From: a virus
Length of the DNA stretch: 35,063 nucleotides
IMG/VR virus record: IMGVR_UViG_3300022540_000911
Coordinates: 1-35,063 of that record
Strand: one strand, 5' to 3'
Shown: positions 7,064-14,560 of the stretch, piece after piece
How positions within the stretch are numbered: the first letter of the stretch is position 1
Layout: each line of letters opens with the position of its first letter
The notes under the pieces: model-generated
Seen by the model: only the letters and a program-made list of their open reading frames with translations
The model's database searches: none
Told to the model about the DNA's origin: nothing
Translations under genes and position numbers: made by a program

Positions 7064-7982
7064 TTTTGCCACTACCAAATTTGTTTTTAAGGTTATTAGC
7101 TCTATTTTGTAGATTGTTATTTGCATTAGGAACATAATCTTGTTCAACATAATTTCCTTCATATACTTTAACAAAGTTATTAGGATGACCAAATATCCAA
7201 TCAAATGTAGCTACCCAATTTTTCTTATTAGAACCCTTCATAAAAGGTGATAATCTAGTATTGTCTATTACTTTATAAATGACATCTATGCCACCTTGTT
7301 TTTTATATTCTTTAATTCTAGCATCAATGTTTGTTTTACGCTTAGAAGTCATTCTTAAAATTTCCTTGAGTCCTGAATGGGTATTAAAGTAATTAGCAAT
7401 AGAAGAATAATCAATTTTTGGAGAAGTAATAATAGGATCGGTAGGTGGAGATAATTCTACAACTACCAAAGAATCGCTAGATTCATCCTTCTTTGCTTTA
7501 CTCTTCTCTTCTTTCTTTTTCTTTACTTTAGTTTCCTTTTCTTTACTTTGGGGATTGATTCCTACATTTACTAAGTTAATGTTGTCATTAACTATTTCTA
7601 CTAACATATATTCATCAATAGCAATAACTTCTTTTCTATTCTTAGTAGCATCAAAATATGTTTTTTGGATTCTCCTTGATGTTAAAATTTTGTATTCATC
7701 ATACATTATTTCATCAAATACTCCCCACTTTACTAAATCATTAATAATGTCTTTAACTTCATTAATGTGAACATTAACTCGTTTAGCGAGTAATAAACTT
7801 GACTTTTCACACCATTTAATGAAATATCCCTCTTCTTGATATATCTTCATATACAACTTAATTATTGTTTTAAATCCATTAGTTGCATATTTTCCCTCTA
7901 GCATTTCTATATCATCATTTGTTTTGTCCATTGTTACATCTAAAGGAAAATAATCTAGTCCTTTTTTTTGTGGTCTAGCCAT
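7056..7982 (-). CDS. Phage replication initiator, Lin1244/DnaD-like
   Basis: 308 residues. The N-terminal 120 residues (MARPQKKGLDYFPLDV, then KYATNGFKTIIKLYMKIY and FIKWCEKSSLLLAKR) match the DUF4373/Lin1244-type winged-helix domain of phage replisome organisers. A charged linker rich in KE/KKK follows. The C-terminal domain carries the conserved block LSPFMKGSNKKNWVATFDW, then PNNFVKVYEGNY. Such proteins bind the phage origin and recruit the helicase loader. ATG 7982 has GAGAGGTG before it and lies inside the end of the upstream gene. Family call is strong; I did not identify an origin of iterons inside the gene. Confidence 0.85.
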   Translation of the reverse strand: MARPQKKGLDYFPLDVTMDKTNDDIEMLEGKYATNGFKTIIKLYMKIYQEEGYFIKWCEKSSLLLAKRVNVHINEVKDIINDLVKWGVFDEIMYDEYKILTSRRIQKTYFDATKNRKEVIAIDEYMLVEIVNDNINLVNVGINPQSKEKETKVKKKKEEKSKAKKDESSDSLVVVELSPPTDPIITSPKIDYSSIANYFNTHSGLKEILRMTSKRKTNIDARIKEYKKQGGIDVIYKVIDNTRLSPFMKGSNKKNWVATFDWIFGHPNNFVKVYEGNYVEQDYVPNANNNLQNRANNLKNKFGSGKNE

Positions 7983-8214
7983 TGGAAACACCTCTCAATT
8001 CCTTAAATATAATTTCTCTTACTTTTCTTTTTTCAGGATTGGTTAATAAATCATAATCCTTTCCAAAGAAGTTTGAACACATTATTTTCATATCATCATT
8101 AGATAATATCTTTTTGCCCAACCAATGAACTTTATGCTTGGACCCCTCAAGAGCTTCATATTGTGTTCCTTTAAGCCTTAATTCAATTACAAAATCTTTT
8201 TGATTATAGATCAT
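7975..8214 (-). CDS. Hypothetical protein, 79 residues
   Basis: Unrecognised helical protein (MIYNQKDFVIELRLKGTQYE...). It is coupled at both ends: its ATG overlaps the stop of the cytosine methyltransferase gene (ATGA), and its stop overlaps the initiator's start. It could be an accessory of either neighbour. Confidence 0.7.
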   Translation of the reverse strand: MIYNQKDFVIELRLKGTQYEALEGSKHKVHWLGKKILSNDDMKIMCSNFFGKDYDLLTNPEKRKVREIIFKELRGVSNG

Positions 8215-9431
8215 GATTTACCTCCTAGAAACATTACTTCAAATATTGCTTCAAGTGTGCCAATATGAATACTATTTCCAGCCACTTTATAAATGACTTT
8301 CTTTGGCATCATTGATGCTAAATCATCATAATTCTTTAAGCTAAATCCCATCCCAAGCATTGCTGATCTTGGACTACCGATCCATATCTTCTCGTTATGC
8401 TCAAATTTGAAATTATAATTACTAAAATTTCTTGTTGTAATGGTAGGGATTAATTTGCTATTTAATTGAAATACTTGTTTCATTTCTTCAAACTTGTATA
8501 AATCTAATACTTTATATAAACAATCTTTTCCTCTAATCTTAGCGTTTTCAAAATATTCATCAAAGTTTGTTTTATTAGTTTTTTCAAAATATCGATTACT
8601 GATCTTATTTGTTATATCTCTTTGGTCGCCATCCAACAACAATTGGGATGGTGTAATATCGAGTTTTCTTTTTCTAAGGTCATCTATTCTATAATCTTGT
8701 AAATACTCCTTTAAAACACTAATAATAAACACTCTATCTCTATTTTGACAAATACCATAATTACAAGCATTTTCTTTCAACATTAAATTTTCATATCCTA
8801 ATGTTTTCAATCTTCTTCTCATCTCTTTAAATCCTTGAATATGGGATGGATTTATAATAGCGGGAACATTTTCAAACAATAGAAATGTTGGTAGCTTATT
8901 TTGTTCTTTTAACTTATCAAATATATCCAATGTTTTAAAGGTTAAACCACCTTTGTGTCCATCAAATCCGGCTCCTTTTCCAGCAAGAGAAAAATCTTGA
9001 CAAGGTGTACTCCAGGAGATGAAATCAACCTTTGGAATATCATCTATATTTACCCCATAAACATTTCCAAAATTGGATGTGATTTGTTGAGCTAAATATA
9101 ATTGTTTAAGTACCTTCTTTGGTAGTTTTGAGATGTCATAAGGTTTTTCGCTCTTCCACCAATCATAAGGTGTTAAATAATCAAGCATTTCTTCTTGAGA
9201 AGGAAATTCATGATCCTTAAATTTTTCTTCTAGGTTGTAATGGATCAGTGCATAGGATATTGTAGCTTCAATATCAACTTCAACTAAGAATCTTGTTCCG
9301 ATCGGAATATTTTTATTCTTTAATGCTAAATGTTGTGCGCCTATTCCTCCATAGAATTCACCAATACTTAATAGTCCATTCCATTTAGGAAGATGGTCTT
9401 GATATTGTTCAAATATTGTTTGTTGTCGCAT
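8211..9431 (-). CDS. DNA cytosine-5 methyltransferase
   Basis: 406 residues from ATG 9431 (MRQQTIFEQYQDH), chosen because AAGGAGGG lies just upstream; the frame continues to 9488 but through the leader hairpin. The canonical m5C motifs are in order: motif I FYGGIG (26-31), motif IV TPCQDFS with catalytic C144, motif VI ENV (187-189), motif VIII QNRDR (229-233), a target-recognition region of about 110 residues and motif X GNSIHIGT. It methylates C5 of cytosine in an unknown target. No cognate restriction gene is nearby, so self-protection against host restriction is the likely job. It has its own promoter and structured leader. Confidence 0.93.
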   Translation of the reverse strand: MRQQTIFEQYQDHLPKWNGLLSIGEFYGGIGAQHLALKNKNIPIGTRFLVEVDIEATISYALIHYNLEEKFKDHEFPSQEEMLDYLTPYDWWKSEKPYDISKLPKKVLKQLYLAQQITSNFGNVYGVNIDDIPKVDFISWSTPCQDFSLAGKGAGFDGHKGGLTFKTLDIFDKLKEQNKLPTFLLFENVPAIINPSHIQGFKEMRRRLKTLGYENLMLKENACNYGICQNRDRVFIISVLKEYLQDYRIDDLRKRKLDITPSQLLLDGDQRDITNKISNRYFEKTNKTNFDEYFENAKIRGKDCLYKVLDLYKFEEMKQVFQLNSKLIPTITTRNFSNYNFKFEHNEKIWIGSPRSAMLGMGFSLKNYDDLASMMPKKVIYKVAGNSIHIGTLEAIFEVMFLGGKS

Positions 9432-9436
9432 TTTTG

Positions 9437-9546
9437 CCCTCCTTGTATATAAAAATCGGTGATTGATTAGAGAATAGAAGTCGACCAAGACTATGATTCT
9501 ATGCTCTAATCAATCACCGATGGATTGATATATTTGTGTCTTGGTC
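9437..9546 (-). promoter_or_regulatory. Structured leader / putative attenuator of the methyltransferase gene
   Basis: The leader contains a perfect 18-bp inverted repeat (9455-9472 and 9504-9521) with a 31-nt loop, inside which a further ATAGAA/TTCTAT helix can form. On the minus strand the stem is followed by TTTTTATATA, like an intrinsic terminator, and only then by the AAGGAGGG ribosome site (9444-9437). The first nine predicted leader bases GACCAAGAC (9546-9538) are perfectly complementary to GTCTTGGTC in the loop (9491-9483), allowing a pseudoknot. A competing 7-bp helix (9529-9523 with 9515-9509) would break the terminator stem. The mechanism is inferred; the complementarities are seen directly. 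Confidence 0.7.
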
Positions 9547-9552
9547 ATAAAT

Positions 9553-9581
9553 ATTCTACTATATTATTTCTCAAATGGCAA
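9553..9581 (-). promoter_or_regulatory. Promoter for the methyltransferase leader
   Basis: Minus-strand -35 TTGCCA (9581-9576), 17-bp spacer and -10 TAGAAT (9558-9553). Transcription would begin near 9546, exactly where the loop-complementary 9-mer starts. It overlaps the 3' end of the upstream winged-helix gene, whose stop is at 9566-9564. Confidence 0.6.
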
Positions 9582-10319
9582 GATTTCTTTTACTAAATCA
9601 TCACTATAAACCATTATATGGTCTTTTTCAGTATGGAACACCAAGCGACCTTGCTTGTTGATTTTCATATATTTCCCTTTTAATTCGTTAAGGAATCCAT
9701 AATACAACTTGATGTTAGTTCCATTAATGATGTCTGTTTTGATAGCGTTCAAATTCTTATTTGTAGCAAAGGAAATTCGATTCCTATGCTCTTCTAATGG
9801 CAATCCATATCCATAAGTTGGATGCGAATCTACAACTCTTGTATAAACACCACTTCTTTTAATTCTTAACATATTTTGGGTTCTTAGATGCATTGAACTT
9901 TTGATTGTGTTAAACCCTAATTTATCATTTACTTTTTTAATAATAAACCAGGAATGTTTCCAATTATCATGATCCCCAACACAATATTCTTCTAGGACTT
10001 TAATAACTTCCCAATCAACTGTTGTTAATTCTTTTCTAAACAGTGTATCTTTAGCCGTTCGGAGTATCTTGTTAAATGCCACTTTAAAGCCTACTCTATT
10101 GCTATTATCAACTGTTTGTACTAAATCAAAGTGAGTAATATTTCCCTCTGTTTTTACTTGAATTTTTCCTTCTTCAACCAATAATTGAACATTATCGAAG
10201 ATTGTTCCTAATGCGATTCCAGTTTCATTTGATAAATCTCGATAAGAGCAAACCACACCATTGTTTTCCAGGATGTAAATGTATAACTGATCTCTTGGAT
10301 TTCTTTTAATGATTGTCAT
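9564..10319 (-). CDS. Winged-helix protein, unknown target
   Basis: 251 residues from ATG 10319, which overlaps the upstream stop (ATGA) and follows AAAGGAGG; a frame to 10349 is not needed. The N-terminal region (IYILENNGVVCSYRDLSNETGIALGTIFDNVQLLVEEGKI) reads as a winged helix-turn-helix, with recognition helix near GIALGTIFDNVQLL. The rest is a mixed domain of unknown family, basic and rich in beta strands. A transcriptional or replication-control role is plausible; the following transcription unit (methyltransferase) starts at its 3' end. Confidence 0.7.
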   Translation of the reverse strand: MTIIKRNPRDQLYIYILENNGVVCSYRDLSNETGIALGTIFDNVQLLVEEGKIQVKTEGNITHFDLVQTVDNSNRVGFKVAFNKILRTAKDTLFRKELTTVDWEVIKVLEEYCVGDHDNWKHSWFIIKKVNDKLGFNTIKSSMHLRTQNMLRIKRSGVYTRVVDSHPTYGYGLPLEEHRNRISFATNKNLNAIKTDIINGTNIKLYYGFLNELKGKYMKINKQGRLVFHTEKDHIMVYSDDLVKEILPFEK

Positions 10320-10801
10320 TGTTTTTCCTCCTTTTGTTTTTTTCTCCATATAGGAAGCATTGTTACATCATAACTACTTTCAATAAATTTAATGCATAAT
10401 TCTCGATTGACATTGTTTCCTAAATAGGTATAAATTTCTCCTATATCATCATTAGTGAATTTGGTTCCTAAGAACTTGTTTATTCCATCTAAATACCATT
10501 TACTTGATTCTTCGCCACCTTCTTTGTGAGCAGCTCTTGATAACCATTCTAACACTTTATGTTCAAGGGTTTCATCCCCTTCATATCTAAAACATTTTTC
10601 ATGATCTTTTGTTTCTAATTTGGTGTATTTTTTTGGAGCATCATATGGTCCATCATAATCCCAAGTATCTTCATAATCGATTTTATTAAAGTTCCAAACA
10701 CGCTCTTTGTAATGACCTTTGAAGATTACTTCTCCAAATTTGTTAAGATAAATCATTCCTTCATTTCCAAAACTTTGCATCAATTTTTGAAGTTTTTTCA
10801 T
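10316..10801 (-). CDS. Hypothetical protein, 161 residues
   Basis: Unrecognised. Aromatic and acidic in the middle (YEDTWDYDGPYDAPKKY), with a basic tail (IWRKKQKEEKQ). Both ends overlap neighbours by 4 nt (ATGA), typical of the coupled early operon. Confidence 0.7.
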   Translation of the reverse strand: MKKLQKLMQSFGNEGMIYLNKFGEVIFKGHYKERVWNFNKIDYEDTWDYDGPYDAPKKYTKLETKDHEKCFRYEGDETLEHKVLEWLSRAAHKEGGEESSKWYLDGINKFLGTKFTNDDIGEIYTYLGNNVNRELCIKFIESSYDVTMLPIWRKKQKEEKQ

Positions 10802-11292
10802 TTTTTAACCTTTTTCCGATCGCTCATTAGCTGATCTATGTATTTTGTAATATCTTTCAAACATTCACTATCGAAGAACATTCCAGATGCTATAAAGAAA
10901 GCATATCTTCTCCATCCTGGATGCCATTTGATAATTCCTAATCCAACTCCATCTTTGTTTGAAACATCGATGTTGAAGGTTTTTTTGCCATCATATTTCA
11001 CTCTGTCAAATGTTAAATATTTGGATTCAATTAAATCGATTGGTTCATCCTTAATTTCATCCACTTTAATAATTACTCCATATCCATTTTTATCCCGATC
11101 ACAAACACAAATTTCATTTTCTTTACATTTGAAAGTTGAGTAATTCCCAACTTCAAGATAACAACTATTAGTTGATAGTGAAACTTTTTTAGTGAGTTTA
11201 ATGATTTTTCCAAGAACCATCACATACTTACCAACAAAATCTTGTTGATTTTTGATTATTGATTTTTCTAATACTTCTTTCGATATTGCCAT
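10798..11292 (-). CDS. Conserved phage protein with IKW-WRRY-FF C-terminal domain
   Basis: 164 residues. The C-terminal half, GLGIIKWHPGWRRYAFFIAS followed by a Cys-Leu helix (SECLKDITKYI), matches a small domain I have seen in many low-GC phages (consensus LGxIKWyxxWRxYxFFP...CLxDI), of unknown function. The N-terminal half is beta-rich with four cysteines (FKCKENEICVCDR). Ribosome site AGAGGTG before ATG 11292. Confidence 0.72.
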   Translation of the reverse strand: MAISKEVLEKSIIKNQQDFVGKYVMVLGKIIKLTKKVSLSTNSCYLEVGNYSTFKCKENEICVCDRDKNGYGVIIKVDEIKDEPIDLIESKYLTFDRVKYDGKKTFNIDVSNKDGVGLGIIKWHPGWRRYAFFIASGMFFDSECLKDITKYIDQLMSDRKKVKK

Positions 11293-11304
11293 TTTTTCAC
11301 CTCT

Positions 11305-11805
11305 TTAAAAGTTTTTGATTCCTTTTGATATTCTTTCATGTGATACTTTCATAAGTCTTTCCTTTTGATGTGGATTATAACCAACTTCAAGTTCGTGCAT
11401 CAATTCTAATAGTAATTCGTGGACCTTTCCATAATGAGGTATTTCTAGGGAACTTCCACTTGTTCTAAATCTAATTCCATCATTTACAAGGGTTGGATAA
11501 AACCATATATCGCTATCATTTGCAATAACCATTTTGATATACCCTCCACCATCATCACACATCAAATCAACTTCTCTTCCTTTTGGTCTAATTATTGATT
11601 TTGCTTTCTTAGATTCTTTTTCATCAATAAGACAATCCAAGTGTTTCTCTGTTACTTCAATGGCGATTTGTTTTATTTTTTCAAAGTGTTCATCATATTC
11701 ATCTGTTAAAAGCTCATAAGAATCATATAAACACTCTTTTTCAAGTAATTCTTCTAAGACATCACTTACTAAATTTCTAATAAATCCTTTGACATTTACT
11801 TCCAT
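11305..11805 (-). CDS. Hypothetical acidic protein, 166 residues
   Basis: Unrecognised. The N-terminal half is helical and acidic (SDVLEELLEKECLYDSYELL), the middle beta-rich (GGGYIKMVIANDSDIWFY), and the C-terminus basic. The start overlaps the preceding stop as TAATG, preceded by AGGAAGG. Confidence 0.7.
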   Translation of the reverse strand: MEVNVKGFIRNLVSDVLEELLEKECLYDSYELLTDEYDEHFEKIKQIAIEVTEKHLDCLIDEKESKKAKSIIRPKGREVDLMCDDGGGYIKMVIANDSDIWFYPTLVNDGIRFRTSGSSLEIPHYGKVHELLLELMHELEVGYNPHQKERLMKVSHERISKGIKNF

Positions 11806-12155
11806 TATTTAACCTTCCTCATATTTTTATAGTGTGCTGCAAGTATTGAGATTCTTTCAAAATATTCTTTATCTAAAGTTGAAAATGCATAAGTTTCTTT
11901 TGATTTGAATATTTTTTCAAAATCTTCATCTTCTATTACTAATGTTGGACAACCAAACACTCTATTAACATTAAGTGGATCGGTTACTATTTCATTAGTA
12001 CCTGGATTTAGATTTAATTCAACAAAAGATTTTTTTAAGATAATAGATGGAACTTGCATTGCCGATCCTTTGTGAGAACATTCTCTTAGTTTTTTAATTC
12101 CATCCAAGATGTCTTGGTATGAGGGTTCTTTTATAACACTTTGATTTTTATCCAT
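11805..12155 (-). CDS. Hypothetical protein, 116 residues
   Basis: Unrecognised. Contains FGCPTLVIEDEDFEKIF in the middle and a basic helical tail (AAHYKNMRKVK). AGGGGGA precedes ATG 12155. Its stop overlaps the next start. Confidence 0.68.
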   Translation of the reverse strand: MDKNQSVIKEPSYQDILDGIKKLRECSHKGSAMQVPSIILKKSFVELNLNPGTNEIVTDPLNVNRVFGCPTLVIEDEDFEKIFKSKETYAFSTLDKEYFERISILAAHYKNMRKVK

Positions 12156-12166
12156 TAAGATTCCCC

Positions 12167-12646
12167 CTATCCTAAATCATTGATGATTGTTTGAATTGCA
12201 TCTTCAAGTCCATATAATGCATCCTCAAGAGTTTCATCTTCATCAATTTCCAATTCTTCTAATTCTTGAAGTGCATTATCAATTATTCCCGATCGCTCTT
12301 CAAGTAGTTCTCCAACTGGCGCCCATCTTAAATTTTCTGGAAGATTCTCCATTTTTTCTTCTAACATCTCTTGAAGTGGTGTTAGGATTTCTATTAGTTC
12401 ACTTTTTAGGCTTTCAAAATCTTCAATTGAATCAACTTTTATGGTTCTTTCTTGTAACAAGAAACATTCTTTCAAATATTCATTTTGAGTTAATTCACTA
12501 TTTTTTGGTTTGTGATTAATACATCTAATGCTAGGTTTAGATCGGAAAAACGAGAATTTATAATATTCCGATCCTACTTCAATAACTTCTTTACATCTTC
12601 CACAAATGTATGGTTTTCTTGCTTTTTGTTTTGTAACTTTTGGCAT
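12167..12646 (-). CDS. Zinc-finger protein with long acidic helix
   Basis: 159 residues. The N-terminal 45 residues contain CGRC and CINH (CX2C...CX2H), a treble-clef-like metal site with basic residues around it. The C-terminal 90 residues form an acidic helical stretch (LLEERSGIIDNALQELEELE). Similar two-part proteins occur widely in Firmicute phages, without known function. Ribosome site AAAGGAGG before ATG 12646; the start overlaps the stop-adjacent base of the membrane-protein gene upstream. Confidence 0.72.
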   Translation of the reverse strand: MPKVTKQKARKPYICGRCKEVIEVGSEYYKFSFFRSKPSIRCINHKPKNSELTQNEYLKECFLLQERTIKVDSIEDFESLKSELIEILTPLQEMLEEKMENLPENLRWAPVGELLEERSGIIDNALQELEELEIDEDETLEDALYGLEDAIQTIINDLG

Positions 12647-12888
12647 TATAATTCCTCCTTTAATTTTTCAAGCTTATCAAATTCTTCCATTTCCTTTGGA
12701 TAATGTAATCTAAGCATATCCGATAGTGATTTAATAATTTCATTTTGTATTTCTTGAATTTTGTTATTTGTTTTAATTATTGTTGATTGAACTTCAATTG
12801 TTTTATTTTTTGCCCTTAAAACTAATTGATTAAAGATAATTGCTAAAATATAGAAAGCTATTGCTACTATTATTAATGCTGTTTTCAT
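12646..12888 (-). CDS. Membrane-anchored coiled-coil protein, 80 residues
   Basis: One N-terminal transmembrane span (about residues 4-23, ALIIVAIAFYILAIIFNQLV) followed by a charged helix with heptad spacing (KTIEVQSTIIKTNNKIQEIQ). Topology suggests a short inner face and a soluble coiled coil. Function unknown; superinfection exclusion or membrane recruitment are possibilities without direct support. AAGGAGG precedes ATG 12888. Confidence 0.7.
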   Translation of the reverse strand: MKTALIIVAIAFYILAIIFNQLVLRAKNKTIEVQSTIIKTNNKIQEIQNEIIKSLSDMLRLHYPKEMEEFDKLEKLKEEL

Positions 12889-13091
12889 TGATTTTTTCCT
12901 CCTTGAATTTGTTCATCTCAATGTTACATAACGCTAAAGAATGACAAATTCGTTTTATTTTTGGTTTACTACCTATTGAAGCCTTTTAAGTAGTTGGTAC
13001 CACACGCTTGAAATATTCGAATGTTACTATAGTGATTTTTGACACATTGGCACTTATTTAAAAAAATATAAGATTTTCTTTTTTCTCTTTT
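12889..13091 (-). other. Non-coding leader, 203 nt
   Basis: The only long gap inside the early operon. Apart from the ribosome site near 12897-12903, no open frame is convincing. A weak inverted repeat (ACTACTT/AGGTAGT around 12969-12995 on the minus strand) is present. I found no promoter with good elements and spacing. CpG-containing hexamer CCGATC is absent. Confidence 0.4.
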
Positions 13092-13202
13092 TTAATAGAT
13101 AGCACTTAGTAATCCTATGAAACAACTAAGGATAATTAAGGTTGCAAAGACTCCTACAAAGAATCCATATTTGAAATATTGGTTACTTGTTAGCTTTTTC
13201 AT
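13092..13202 (-). CDS. Small membrane protein, 36 residues
   Basis: Starts MKKLTSNQYFKYGFFVG and continues with a single hydrophobic span (about residues 13-35, ending LLSAIY). Two lysines at the N-terminus suggest N-in topology. The ATG at 13202 shares bases with the upstream TGA (TGATG), so it is translationally coupled. It ends at TAA 13094-13092. No family recognised; position and size resemble single-pass phage membrane peptides. Confidence 0.7.
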   Translation of the reverse strand: MKKLTSNQYFKYGFFVGVFATLIILSCFIGLLSAIY

Positions 13203-13627
13203 CATTCATGATCTCCAAATAATAATTCTTCAAATTCTTTCAAAGTCATTTTTGTCGAAACACTTCTTCCATATACTTGGATTTCTAATAATTTAACTTC
13301 TTCTTGATTATTATCGATATTGGTTCTTTCTTCATAACCTAGAATTCCGTCTAATTTAACTTTGAAAGGGTTTGGAATTGGTCTGCCTTCCCAATCACAT
13401 TGTGGAATTTCTATAAAACTTCTTTTTACTTTTGATTCAATTGATGTTGATTCACCTAATTCAACTAAAGCTGATGTGATGATTCCTAAAACTTTAGCTG
13501 ATCCTTCTAATTCTTTTCTATCTGTTTCATTAAGCTTTGGATCGGTTGGAATCTTTGTTGAGATTGTCTTAACTCTCTTAAGTTGGATTTCAGCCAATTC
13601 CTCTAATATTAATTTGATTTTACTCAT
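13202..13627 (-). CDS. Hypothetical protein, 141 residues
   Basis: Unrecognised. N-terminal helix (LILEELAEIQLKRVKT), then a beta-rich part with IPQCDWEGRPIPNPFKVKLDG and an acidic end (EFEELLFGDHE). Start overlaps the previous stop as TAATG; AGGAATAGG precedes it. Confidence 0.7.
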   Translation of the reverse strand: MSKIKLILEELAEIQLKRVKTISTKIPTDPKLNETDRKELEGSAKVLGIITSALVELGESTSIESKVKRSFIEIPQCDWEGRPIPNPFKVKLDGILGYEERTNIDNNQEEVKLLEIQVYGRSVSTKMTLKEFEELLFGDHE

Positions 13628-13935
13628 TATTTTTTCCTATTCCTTTTCCTAGATTTTTTGGTCATATTTCTTTTATTTTTTTTATGCTGCTCTTTCTTAG
13701 TTCTTCGCTTAAATCCAGCTTGTCGAAGTTTCATTCTCATTCGTTGTTCAAGTTGATACTTCTCAAGTAATTCTTGAGCTTTTGCCTCCTGGATTTCTTT
13801 TTGAGTTGGGTTCTTAAGTAGAAGATCAGATTCACCAATATTTTTACCTTTCTCATCCAAGACTTCAACGCTTTTTTTTATAGCTTTTTCTTTGCCTGGT
13901 ATTCTACCCGATCCTACCACTACAATATTAGTCAT
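13627..13935 (-). CDS. Highly basic protein, 102 residues
   Basis: Begins MTNIVVVGSGRIPGKEK at ATG 13935, which follows AAGGAGG and overlaps the methyltransferase-like gene by 8 nt; a frame from 13962 adds only an arginine-rich stretch. The middle is helical (EIQEAKAQELLEKYQLEQR), and the last 35 residues are almost all K, R and N. Probably binds nucleic acid non-specifically; no family known. Confidence 0.68.
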   Translation of the reverse strand: MTNIVVVGSGRIPGKEKAIKKSVEVLDEKGKNIGESDLLLKNPTQKEIQEAKAQELLEKYQLEQRMRMKLRQAGFKRRTKKEQHKKNKRNMTKKSRKRNRKK

Positions 13936-14551
13936 TCTTCTCTTCCTCCTTTTGAAAGTCAAATAATTCTAATTGTTCTAGTTTAGGTAAATTAACATCT
14001 AATAGAGGAGTGTTTTTATAAATCAATTTTTCAAATATAAGCTTTTCTGGTAAAACTTTCCAACAAAAATACATACTTCCAAAATGATTACTTTTTTGTG
14101 CTATATGCATTGTATCTCTTGTATGGTACCCCACTCTATCATCATACACCAATAATTCTAATCCATTTACCTTAAACATTTTACCTCTAGTTATTCCTTG
14201 AAGTGTTGGTACTGGCAACAATAACATAAAAGGTTTCCCAATCTCATATAACTTAGCTATTATCTTATCTTTAATGCTAAATGGAGGATTACTAATGATA
14301 TAATCACACTCTACTTTTGTAAAGAAGAAGTTTTCATCATTGTCTAAATGAGTATAGACAACTTCATGTCCATTTTGAGATAGAACTTTTACAAATGCAC
14401 TCCACTCTTTATCAAATGGACACCATATCTTTGAGTTTGGTTTAAGATATTTCAATATAGGTTCTACAGCATAGTATGGAGTATATACTTCATCACTATC
14501 TTTAGTTGATTTGGAACCTAAATAACCAACATTTCCTACTTTATCATTCAT
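13928..14551 (-). CDS. DNA methyltransferase-like protein (NPPF motif)
   Basis: 207 residues. It carries motif IV NPPFSIKDK (about residues 88-96), the catalytic signature of N6-adenine/N4-cytosine DNA methyltransferases, preceded by a degenerate cofactor region (KIWCPFDKEWSAFVKVL) and VVYTHLDND, where acidic residues usually contact AdoMet. This short form resembles EcoRI-methylase-like phage proteins. The usual FxGxG motif I is not clear, so activity is uncertain. AGGAGG precedes ATG 14551. It sits between integrase and a basic protein. Confidence 0.72.
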   Translation of the reverse strand: MNDKVGNVGYLGSKSTKDSDEVYTPYYAVEPILKYLKPNSKIWCPFDKEWSAFVKVLSQNGHEVVYTHLDNDENFFFTKVECDYIISNPPFSIKDKIIAKLYEIGKPFMLLLPVPTLQGITRGKMFKVNGLELLVYDDRVGYHTRDTMHIAQKSNHFGSMYFCWKVLPEKLIFEKLIYKNTPLLDVNLPKLEQLELFDFQKEEEKND

Positions 14552-14560
14552 TTGAACCTC

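Noticed and set aside
9432-9488. Longer start of the cytosine methyltransferase at 9488
   Set aside because: It would begin inside the leader hairpin loop with no ribosome site; the ATG at 9431 has AAGGAGGG in place.
13010-13060. Promoter in the early-operon gap
   Set aside because: TATAGT-like boxes exist, but no -35 element lies at 16-18 bp on the minus strand; the best combinations have spacers of 13-15 bp.
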